Of a stretch of DNA of 64,000 bases, positions 20,850 to 29,386 are shown piece after piece. This DNA comes from Arion vulgaris (lineage: Eukaryota > Mollusca > Gastropoda > Stylommatophora > Arionidae). Every line of letters begins with the position of its first letter. Position 1 is the first letter of the stretch. The DNA lies in assembly GCA_020796225.1 (NCBI GenBank), contig CM036775.1:13918671-13982670 (forward strand), given 5' to 3'. Made by a program: the position numbers and the translations under genes. The notes under the pieces were generated by a model. That model was not told the DNA's origin. It saw nothing but the letters and a program-made list of their open reading frames with translations, and did not search any database.

Positions 20850-22385
20850 ACTCGACAGACAAGGACAGACCATTATCTTCTGTCTCAGGACAGACCATTA
20901 TCTTCTGTCTCAGGACAGACCATTATCTTCTATCTCAGGACAGACCATTATCTTCTGTCTCAGGACAGACCATTATCTTCTGTCTCAGGACAGACCATTA
21001 TCTTCTGTCTCAGGACAGACCATTATCTTCTGTCTCAGGACAGACCATTATCTTCTGTCTCAGGACAGACCATTATCTTCTGTCTCAGGACAGACCATTA
21101 TCTTCTGTCTCAGGACAGACCATTATCTTCTGTCTCAGGACAGACCATTATCTTCTGTCTCAGGACAGACCATTATCTTCTGTCTCAGGACAGACCATTA
21201 TCTTCTGTCTCAGGACAGACCATTATCTTCTGTCTCAGGACAGACCATTATCTTCTGTCTCAGGACAGACCATTATCTTCTGTCTCAGGACAGACCATTA
21301 TCTTCTGTCTCAGGACAGACCATTATCTTCTGTCTCAGGACAGACCATTATCTTCTGTCTCAGGACAGACCATTATCTTCTGTCTCAGGACAGACCATTA
21401 TCTTCTGTCTCAGGACAGACCATTATCTTCTGTCTCAGGACAGACCATTATCTTCTGTCTCAGGACAGACCATTATCTTCTGTCTCAGGACAGACCATTA
21501 TCTTCTGTCTCAGGACAGACCATTATCTTCTGTCTCAGGACAGACCATTATCTTCTGTCTCAGGACAGACCATTATCTTCTGTCTCAGGACAGACCATTA
21601 TCTTCTGTCTCAGGACAGACCATTATCTTCTGTCTCAGGACAGACCATTATCTTCTGTCTCAGGACAGACCATTATCTTCTGTCTCAGGACAGACCATTA
21701 TCTTCTGTCTCAGGATAGGACATTATCTTCTGTCTCAGGACAGATCATTATCTTCTGTCTCAGGATAGGACATTATCTTCTGTCTCAGGACAGACCATTA
21801 TCTTCTGTCTCAGGACAGACCATTATCTTCTGTCTCAGGACAGACCATTATCTTCTGTCTCAGGATAGACCATTATCTTCTGTCTCAGGACAGACCATTA
21901 TCTTCTGTCTCAGGATAGGACATTATCTTCTGTCTCAGGACAGATCATTATCTTCTGTCTCAGGATAGGACATTATCTTCTGTCTCAGGACAGACCATTA
22001 TCTTCTGTCTCAGGACAGACCATTATCTTCTGTCTCAGGACAGACCATTATCTTCTGTCTCAGGATAGACCATTATCTTCTGTCTCAGGACAGACCATTA
22101 TCTTCTGTCTCAGGATAGGACATAACAGACTGAATAAACACTTGCGCAGCTTACGATTGTCTCCATCTCCTCTCTGTGTCCATGTTGCACCACTGATCAA
22201 ACCACAGAAAAAGTTTTGCAAGACTGTTTCCTGTATGTCCTCCCTAGAAATGGATGCTGGCTCTACAACACAATATTACACTTAAAACTATACGACACCA
22301 GAGATGAGCTGCAGACAACAGTCGACTTCATCATAAGAAAGCGCCTGACTGTATAATCATCAAAGTAGCGATCGCAATAAATTTT
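20850..22385 (+). pseudogene. LINE RNase H tail inflated by an internal 25-bp array
   Basis: The flanks align with the intact relative at 14725-15000: CACTCGACAGACAAGGACAG on the left; AGGACATAACAGACTGAATAAACAC, then TGCACCACTGATCAAACC, GTTTTGCAAGACTGTTTCC and the terminus ATAATCATCAAAGTAGCG on the right. Between them the stretch encoding the RTGHNRL approach has been amplified about 50 times. Confidence 0.88.
20868..22118. repeat. 25-bp tandem array, about 50 copies
   Basis: The unit CAGACCATTATCTTCTGTCT plus CAGGA repeats exactly 25 bp apart. Variants (GGATAGGACATT, GATCATT) cluster in the last third (21710-22118), where a block of about 200 bp is itself duplicated. All three plus-strand frames are open, giving 300-390 codon ORFs that are not genes. 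Confidence 0.97.
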
Positions 22386-22554
22386 TTCATTTTTCAGACA
22401 GGTACAATCAATGCTAGGCTTATAGGAATGACTATACATCAATAATTGGTTACTAATCACTAAACTGACTCAACTGCACTCCGGGCAGACTCATAGGTGC
22501 ACATTCTCCCCCAACACCTATAATTATGAGAATGTAATCAGCTTGATTGAAGAT

Positions 22555-23085
22555 CAGAATACTAAGAGCATGCATATTCCCAGTGGCAACATATGGATGT
22601 GAAGCATGGACATTTAATAAGGCAGTGGGAAAACATCTGTGCTTTCGAATATAAGTGTCTTCCCTATGTCATGGACAGAGAAGAGAACAAATATATATTT
22701 CCAGAAATAACTAAAAAATCAAACAACTGACTGATGCTACAAATGACATATCACGAAACACGTAATAACAAAGTACTGTAGTTTTACAAAATACAAAAAC
22801 AATACACAACAATGATGCTACAAATAAGAATTTGAAAATTGAAGTATTTTGAACATTTAAAAATACACGAAGGGATGGAGAAGACCATCATGGAAGGAGG
22901 CATCCCCCAGCAAAGAGGAGAAGAGGAAGACCACGGAGAAGATGGATTCAGGATGTAAGTGATGGTTTGAACATGACGGCTGCAGAGGCAGGACATCTGG
23001 CCTATGAGAGAGAGAAATTCCGAAGGAATGTTAGGGTGACAAAGTTCTGCTCAAGACAACCTACTTGGTGATGATATTTATTAAG
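22555..23085 (+). pseudogene. LINE 3' part (family 1)
   Basis: The order matches 5587-6030 reversed: GGCAACATATGGATGTGAAGC, GGCAGTGGGAAAACATCTG, GGAGAAGACCATCATGGAAG, GAAGAGGAAGACCACGGAG, GAACATGACGGCTGCAGAGG. A non-LINE stretch (about 22745-22810, ACAAAGTACTGTAGTTTTAC) is inserted in the middle and recurs at 24565-24640. Confidence 0.75.
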
Positions 23086-23439
23086 TAGCTTGATGCCTTG
23101 ATTATGAACAACATACAAGTATCCTAAAACAATGTATTATTCTTACCCAACAGAATATATTTTGTTATCACAAGCTAAGCATCTTCGGCTTTCAATTGCT
23201 CTGATGTTAAAAATGATGATTTTTATTCTATATAAAGACAGGACACAAGGATGTAAAAAATGGATTCCCGATGTTTTGTTTGAAATGTTATTTTGAAAAT
23301 GTTTATAAACGTCTTCATGTAATGACGTCACTTTTCGTCAACACGCACAATTTAGCACTTGAAATAAACACATCTTGCGTGTTCGGAAGTTCCCAATAAT
23401 TGTGTTTGCAAGAAATTGGTTACTGGTACAAATTTGTTT
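23086..23439. other. no gene seen
   Basis: AT-rich sequence without recognised coding or repeat content. Confidence 0.5.
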
Positions 23440-24300
23440 CAGTTTGGAATATCTTCATTGCACTCCGGACATGTCCATAGATGCTCCGATCTCCTTCGCA
23501 ATATCTCCAACATATAAGAACATATTAACTGTTTGCAGTTATTGGTTATTTATTATTCGTTACTGTACTGATGTCATTGCACTCCGGGCAGACCCATAGA
23601 TGCTCAGTCTCCCCAACAGATATCGAAGAGTATGCATACTGATTTGTGGCTCGCTGATTAAACACACTTCTCACTCTGCCCCTCCGGCATCCAGTTCTAC
23701 TTGTACAACGGGTAACTGCAAACTGCCCAAATCGCTTGATCGATTCAACATCTATTTTAGTGTCCTCATCCAACAGACAGTAGCGAAGAGACCGAAGAAA
23801 ATCCACCTTATCCATCTTCAACTCCCCAACAATCGATGCTGTTGATGCAAGCATGTGCGCTCTCTCATTGTCGCAACCCCCCACCTCCCCCATTCCTATG
23901 TCCAGGACAGTAGATCCATGTAAGCCGCTGGAGGTTAGAAACGCCTATAGACGATATTCCATCATATCAAAAACTACCCTTCTAGACCTTGTGAAGCATC
24001 GACTGAGAGTCAGATACAACAACGGCCCTAGTAAATAGAGCCCCAGAGTGGTAATGGAGGGCAGGAGTAACGGCCTCAACACTAGAAATAACTCAAAAAT
24101 TCCTCATACTAGAAGTTGTTGTCCTGTACGCTCCACTTCGCTCTGCAATAACCCTACTATGCGCATTATCCAAGAAACCCCAGTCTGACTTCTCATCACG
24201 ATGAACCGACCCATCGGTATAAACAAAAACTTCTTTGTATACTAAATAAACAACTTGTAAATCATAAATAACGACACACCCCCGAGACATCTACGGTGAA
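23440..24300 (-). pseudogene. LINE remnant with nearly complete RNase H domain (family 7)
   Basis: Read on the minus strand: VFVYTDGSVHRDEKSDWGF (the first RNase H strand with catalytic Asp), SGAYRTTTSSM, VEAVTPALHYHSG, AVVVSDSQSML, WIYCPGH, then DNERAHMLASTASIVG, a linker, and EHLWVCPECND. Stops and frame changes separate these blocks, so it is dead, but it identifies the many short fragments elsewhere that share LASTASIVGELKMDK or EHLWxCPxCN. Confidence 0.8.
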
Positions 24301-24455
24301 CCTTTTATATATTTCATTCTGGAGAAATGACAACTGAAAATATACACACAATTCTTCAAGATGTTCGGTTCTCACGAGCTATAAGCACTATCTATATGAA
24401 CTAGTTGAAAACTGTGGGCGACAGGAAGACACGAATGTCTGTAATTATAAGTATG
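24242..24455 (+). promoter_or_regulatory. Conserved upstream region of serpin A
   Basis: About 210 bp aligns closely with 49253-49484 upstream of serpin B (shared blocks AATATACACACAATTCTTC, TATAAGCACTATCTATATG, GACTAGTTGAAAACTGTG with one change, GACAGGAAGACACGAATGTC). Conservation outside coding sequence and its position just before the TATA units suggest the proximal promoter. Confidence 0.6.
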
Positions 24456-24813
24456 TATAAAAGGAAATGTTTGGTACCAACATTGTCTTGTAAACTTTGG
24501 AGACGTGATATAGGTAAGTATTCACAAAATAGATGAGACTGCAGTAAAACTATTTGATTGGTAAAACACGTAATCACAAAGTACTGTAGTTTTACAAATT
24601 ACAAAAACAATGACAAAATACAGCAACGTTTCGACCTTTAAGTATAGGTAAATATCAACTATAAGTAGGTATAAAAGGAAATGTTTGGTACCAGCATTGT
24701 CTTGTCAACTTTGGAGGTGTGATATAGGTAAGTATCAACTATAAGTAGGTATAAAAGGTAATGTTTGGTACCAGCATTGTCTTGTCAACTTTGGAGGTGT
24801 GATATAGGTAAGT
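24456..24813 (+). promoter_or_regulatory. Serpin A core promoter, three TATA/first-exon/donor units
   Basis: TATAAAAGG starts at 24456, 24670 and 24750. Each is followed exactly 58 bp later by a splice donor ATAG|GTAAGTAT (GT at 24514, 24728, 24808). The 58 bp hold TTTGGTACCARCATTGTCTTG, where a start site about 25-30 bp after the TATA box would fall, giving a noncoding first exon near 30 nt. Units 2 and 3 are 80 bp apart; units 1 and 2 are separated by an extra ~135 bp that includes a repeat also seen at 22750. The acceptor is at 29196. Confidence 0.65.
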
Positions 24814-24844
24814 ATCAATAGTAGCTAGCTTGCAGCGGTGTTCA

Positions 24845-25540
24845 ATGACTTGTATATATACTTCTTCTTCTTCCAACGATCCATATTGATCATTTAGTCT
24901 ACTCCTTTGCGATCGCTATTTTGATGATTGTACCGCTAGACGCGTTCGTATAATGAAGTAGACCGTTGTCTGGAGCTCATCTCTGATGCCATGTAGTTAT
25001 TAATGTAGTGTTGTAGGGCCAGCATTCCTTTATAGGAAGGACATTCAGGGTTAATTCTGTGATTTGATCAGCGGTGCCACAGGGACACAGAGGGGATGAG
25101 GACAATCGTAGCATGTGTAGGTGTTTGTTCAGTCTGTTATGTCAAAGTCTATTTTTTTTAAAAAGTATGTGATTTCGTTTTCTACATGCTCATACTGTGT
25201 TCACTTTTTTGCAAGTTTGTATGCCTTCTCGTTACCTGGCACTCCACAGTGTGATGGTACACATTGGCGTGTAACTCTTTTAAGAAAACTTGCCGGCTCC
25301 TGTCTCATGTAATAACTTGTTAAACTACTCTTTGTGATTTGTATGTGATTTGTGCCTAAGAACGATTGTACGTTGTGTCAGTTATGCACCTACACGTAGG
25401 CCAGGATATCCGATTTCTGCGATGCTTTTTATTTACCTGGGTAGCTTCCCTTCGTCCTACACGAGTCATCTCTTACGTCACGCCTTGTATGTCGCAGTGG
25501 TACTATTCATTGCTTCTCTTGCGGGTCCCAGTAACACACT
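24845..25540 (-). mobile_element. SINE-A copy interrupted by a LINE tail
   Basis: The SINE 3' end (CTTCTTCTTCCAACGATCCATATTGATC in parts) is at 24850-24893. The rest resumes near 25312 (AACTTGTTAAACTACTCTTTG) and ends at the head GCGGGTCCCAGTAACACAC. The paralogous SINE in serpin B (49915) shows the uninterrupted junction. Confidence 0.8.
24895..25310 (-). pseudogene. LINE RNase H tail inserted in a SINE
   Basis: Reverse complement matches the family at 14725: CACAGAATTAACCCTG, CTGTGTCCCTGTGGCACC, AACAGACTGAACAAACACCT, TAATCATCAAAATAGCGATCG. Absent from the equivalent position near serpin B, so it is younger than the duplication. Confidence 0.75.
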
Positions 25541-26500
25541 AGGTAAGTATCAATAGTAGCTAGCTAGCAGCTGTGTTCGATGACTTTGCTTCTCTTGCAG
25601 GTCCCAGTAACACACTAGGTAAGTATCAATAGTAGCTAGCTAGCAGCTGTGTTCGATGACTTTGCTTATCTTGCGGGTCCCAGTAACACACTAGGTAAGT
25701 ATCAATAGTAGCTAGCTAGCAGCTGTGTTCCAGGACTTTGCTTCTCTTGCAGGTCCCAGTAACACACTAGGTAAGTATCAATAGTAGCTAGCTAGCAGCT
25801 GTGTTCCAGGACTTTGCTTCTCTTGCAGGTCCCAGTAACACACTAGGTAAGTATCAATAGTAGCTAGCTAGCAGCTGTGTTCGATGACTTTGCTTATCTT
25901 GCAGGTCCCAGTAACACACTAGGTAAGTATCAATAGTAGCTAGCTAGCAGCTGTGTTCCAGGACTTTGCTTCTCTTGCAGGTCCCAGTAACACACTAGGT
26001 AAGTATCAATAGTAGCTAGCTAGCAGCTGTGTTCGATGACTTTGCTTATCTTGCAGGTCCCAGTAACACACTAGGTAAGTATCAATAGTAGCTAGCTAGC
26101 AGCTGTGTTCGATGACTTTGCTTATCTTGCAGGTCCCAGTGACACACTAGGTAAGTATCAATAGTAGCTAGCTAGCAGCTGTGTTCGATGACTTTGCTTA
26201 TCTTGCGGGTCCCAGTAACACACTAGGTAAGTATCAATAGTAGCTAGCTAGCAGCTGTATTCCAGGACTTTGCTTCTCTTGCAGGTCCCAGTAACACACT
26301 AGGTAAGTATCAATAGTAGCTAGCTAGCAGCTGTATTCCAGGACTTTGCTTCTCTTGCGGGTCCCAGTGACACACTAGGTAAGTATCAATAGTAGCTAGC
26401 TAGCAGCTGTGTTCGATGACTTTGCTTATCTTGCAGGTCCCAGTAACACACTAGGTAAGTATCAATAGTAGCTAGCTAGCAGCTGTGTTCCAGGACTTCT
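25535..26500 (+). repeat. 76-bp array carrying acceptor, 18-nt pre-exon and donor, 13 copies
   Basis: Each unit has TTTGCTTCTCTTGCAG, then GTCCCAGTAACACACTAG, then GTAAGTATCAATAGTAGC and TAGCTAGCAGCTGTGTTC. The first half is the SINE-A head read backwards, the second half is the sequence after the serpin promoter donor (compare 24808). GTCCCAGT occurs every 76 bp from about 25527 to 26437. Three units have GCGG instead of GCAG and so lack an acceptor. Serpin B has only one copy of the donor half and no array. Confidence 0.93.
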
Positions 26501-26507
26501 ATGTATA

Positions 26508-26766
26508 CGTATTCTTCTTCCAATGCTCCATGTCGACCACTTCTTAAACCACTCTTTGTGATTTGTATGTGATCCGAGCCTAAGAGCGACTGTATGTTGC
26601 GCCAATTATGCGCCTACAAGTAGGCCTGCAAGTCCAATTTCTGCGACGCTTGTTATTTACTAGAGTAGCTTCCCTAGATCCCAACCTTACTCGCCTCTTA
26701 CGACATTCTTTGTAGGTGGAAGTGCTGCTATTCTTTGCTCCCATTGCGTGCCATGACAACACACGG
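26508..26766 (-). mobile_element. SINE-A copy
   Basis: Collinear full copy, from the tail-side TTCTTCTTCCAATGCTCC to the head GCGTGCCATGACAACACACGG. It closes the 76-bp array just as another SINE opens it. Confidence 0.85.
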
Positions 26767-26934
26767 ATGGTATGTATATATGTAGCTGTATCAACCCCCA
26801 CTCCCCAATCAATGTCAGTTTCGCCCCAGCAATATTTTCTCATCACACAGTCAATGGTTACTTCGAACAATAGCGGATCTAAAATACAATATGATTTACA
26901 CTGGTTTTAATTATATCAAGTCGAGGTGGCCATC

Positions 26935-27080
26935 GTGAGTGCGGAATACAGACTGTGAATAATTATATCAAGTCGAGGTGGCCATTGTCAGTGCGGAATA
27001 CATACTGTGAATACAGACTGTGAATACAGACTGTGAATACAGACTGTGAATACAGACTGTGAATACAGACTGTGAATCAT
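26935..27080. repeat. 40-bp duplication and 13-bp repeat
   Basis: AATTATATCAAGTCGAGGTG...GAATACAGACTG is duplicated, then TGAATACAGACTG repeats every 13 bp about six times. Confidence 0.85.
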
Positions 27081-27087
27081 CATACTT

Positions 27088-27350
27088 CGGTGTGCTGCCA
27101 GGACTCACAAGGGGAGCACAGAATAGTACCACTGTTACCTACAAGGCATGTCGTAAGAGGCTACTGAGGTAGGGGCCTAAGGAAGCTACCATAGTAAATA
27201 AAAAACATCGCAGAAATCAGATGTGCTGACCTACTTATAGGTGCATAACTGGCACAACGTACAATCTTTCTTAGGCTCATATCATATACAAATCACAAAG
27301 AGTGGTTTAACAAGTGGACGATATGAAGTATTCGTCTAAGAAGAAGATCA
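27088..27350 (+). mobile_element. SINE-A copy, near full length
   Basis: From GTGTGCTGCCAGGACTCAC through the central GGCATGTCGTAAGAGGCTAC to GTCTAAGAAGAAGATC. Its start overlaps the end of the 13-bp repeat. Confidence 0.88.
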
Positions 27351-27354
27351 TACA

Positions 27355-27990
27355 AGCTTTTGATAAAGTTTATAATTTTGGCTTTTATTACATAGCATCC
27401 AAAATATTCCACAGTGAGATTCGATCAGGCTGTTAAAAAGCTTTTTTTAAGACTTCGATAAAATGTAGCAATAGTGGTTGTTGCTTCTCAATATGTTTCT
27501 CCATCACTAGTATTAGTGTAATTATTTGGTCAGCCCGAGCGGTTATCGGGGCCCAAATTTGTGATGTAAAGAATAGAACCACTGTTACCTGTCACGCATA
27601 TCGTAAGAGGCGAGTAAGGAAGTTTGGTTGAAATCGGATGCACGTGTCCTAAACGTGTAGAAGTTTATGTGTTTAGGGGCCTACCAAACTAATGTGCAAG
27701 GTATATATGTTCTTGGCAAAGATCAAATATATCACAAAGAGTGATTAAAATTGGTTGTAAAGAACGAACGCAAAGAAGAAGAAGATTATTTGATCTAAGC
27801 AGTTTCTCCCAGGTCTGAAACCATCTTGTTCTTCTCTCATTGTTATATTCACTGCTTGTTTGCTACTATTGCCAATGTTTCAAAAAGTTATAGTTCTTGC
27901 TGATAAAAGGATGATCCCTCTCCATTAAATGCAGTCATTGAGATCCATTTTGTCCACAGCTCTTACACAGATGCGCTAAAATAAATACAA
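27355..27990 (-). pseudogene. LINE RT fragment split by SINE-C
   Basis: On the minus strand the proximal part reads EKQQPLL-HFIEVLKKAF-NSL-IESHCGIFWML, resembling the RT palm box FIDFxKAFDS. The distal part (27786-27990) continues with TSSEYN and QTWEKLLRS. SINE-C at 27525-27785 separates them. Catalytic Asp of the first box is not conserved. The assignment is moderate. Confidence 0.45.
27525..27785 (+). mobile_element. SINE-C copy, about 260 bp
   Basis: Head CAGCCCGAGCGGTTATCGGGGCCC with a tRNA-like A-box region, central CATATCGTAAGAGGCGAGTA, body GTGTCCTAAACGTGTAGAAG, end ATCACAAAGAGTGATT and a GAAGAAGAAG tail. Confidence 0.85.
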
Positions 27991-28044
27991 AAGTTGGAAA
28001 GCACTGGTCTAATTGCATATCTCGTCTCTCGTCTATTTATCACT

Positions 28045-28475
28045 GTCCTTCTTCTTCTTCTTCTTCTTCTTCACTTTTAAACTCCCAACGGATCACAGGT
28101 TTTCAACAAACTTCTTCCAGTCCTTCCTTTTTCTTGTAATTCCTTCCAATTCTTTTCACGTCTTGTCTATCATTTTAATATAAGTCTCCTGCTCCCTTCT
28201 CTAGGTGTTTCTAGACATTTCCTTACTCCCCTTTCCCTGCCGGTTCCAAAACAATTACTGTCTTGCAATGCTTCCGGCTGGTATTCTCAATGTGTGTCCT
28301 ATACATCTTCAGCGTCTTTTCCTGAGCTATTTTTTAACTGGTATCTACTTTGTTCTTTCTCTGAGTTCCTCGTTCGTAATCTCTTTATACCATCTCAGTC
28401 CTTCTATTCTACGTAAACATCCATTTATGAAGGTCTGTAGTTTTCTGCTTAACTCTTTTTCCACTGGCACAAACG
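28045..28475 (-). pseudogene. LINE 3' end (family 3)
   Basis: The minus-strand frame reads LQTFINGCLRRIEGLRWYKE, ITNEELRERT, RRWRCIGHTLRIPAGSIARQ and WKKFVENL, with a (GAA)n tail at the plus-strand start of the block. Several frame breaks. Confidence 0.7.
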
Positions 28476-28477
28476 CT

Positions 28478-28760
28478 CGTGCGTTGCCGGGGTTTGGAAG
28501 GGGAGCAAAGAAGAGTAACATTGGGAACTACAAAGCATGTCGTCTACTGGGAACTACAAAGCATGTCGTCTACTGGGAACTACAAAGCATGTCGTCTACT
28601 GGGAACTACAAAGCATGTCGTCTACTGGGAACTACAAAGCATGTCGTCTACTGGGAACTACAAAGCATGTCGTCTACTGGGAACTACAAAGCATGTCGTC
28701 TACTGGGAACTACAAAGCATGTCGTCTACTGGGAACTACAAAGCATGTCGTCTAAGATAG
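28478..28760 (+). repeat. 26-bp array of nine copies grown from a SINE-A central domain
   Basis: A SINE-A head (CGTGCGTTGCCGGGGTTTGG, GAGCAAAGAAGAGTAACATT) leads into GGGAACTACAAAGCATGTCG, then TCTACT; this 26-bp block is repeated nine times to 28755. The rest of the SINE is missing. Open frames across it are by-products. Confidence 0.92.
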
Positions 28761-29196
28761 TGACCGATCCGTGTGTTGCCGGAGTACGAAATGAGGATAT
28801 AATATGCAGCATTGTGTACTTGCCAAGCATGTCGTAAGACGTGACTTACAAGCGCAAGTATACTTTGCGCACACTGTACAGGAACATTTCAAGCTCGCAT
28901 CGGGCTCACTAGTCATCTACGCACACACAGACAAACATAACGCAACTACATTCCCTTGGATGAAAATTGTGGTCATCATCACCCGTGATGGACGAGCATC
29001 ATCATCAAAACACGACTAAGCATGGCTGGAGTGGGGCTAGCATCCTCACCCGTGATGGATGAGCATCATCATCAAAACGCGACAAAGCATGGCTGGAGTG
29101 GGGCTAGCATCCTCATCGCGTAGAAAAGATAAGCTAAATAAAAACTTTAATAAAAATGGAATCACTGCCCTGACATTGTTTCTTTGATATTTCCAG
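28761..29196 (+). other. Sequence shared with serpin B upstream intron
   Basis: It aligns with 50463-50810: a short SINE-like start (CGTGTGTTGCCGG, GCATGTCGTAAGACGYGACTTACAAGCG), ATCGGGCTCACTAGTCATC, ATTCCCTTGGATGAAAAT, CGACTAAGCATGGCTGGAG. In A a block CACCCGTGATGGAYGAGCATC to GCTAGCATCCTC is duplicated (about 28981-29115); B has one copy. It ends in the polypyrimidine tract and acceptor TTTGATATTTCCAG (AG at 29195-29196). Confidence 0.7.
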
Positions 29197-29386
29197 CAGA
29201 AGCAACAATAACAAGAAGAAGAAGAAGAATGAGCCTAACATTTCTAGCTATGTGTTTACTGGCCACTGTGAGCCTGGTCAAGGGAGACGACGTACAACTG
29301 CTGACCTCTGCATCATCTGCCTTCTCTCAACGTCTCTATCAGAAAATAGCTTTAGACAAAGCAAATGTTATCTACTCACCTTACAG
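29197..29386 (+). CDS. Serpin A exon 2 (first coding exon)
   Basis: The acceptor AG is at 29195-29196, followed by about 32 nt of 5'UTR with AACAATAACAAG and (GAA)n, then ATG at 29229. The signal peptide and helix A region are encoded here. The exon ends CCTTACAG|GTATTT within codon 53 (AG|C, Ser). An upstream in-frame ATG lies in the intron and is not used. Confidence 0.9.

Noticed and set aside
20793..21968. 391- and 301-codon ORFs
   Set aside because: They are different frames of the same 25-bp array; the flanks show it is a LINE tail, not a protein-coding repeat.
22745..22810. Possible Penelope-like or ribozyme-bearing fragment (shared with 24565-24640, CAGCAACGTTTCGACC)
   Set aside because: Only about 60 bp are shared and no diagnostic coding or ribozyme core can be shown.
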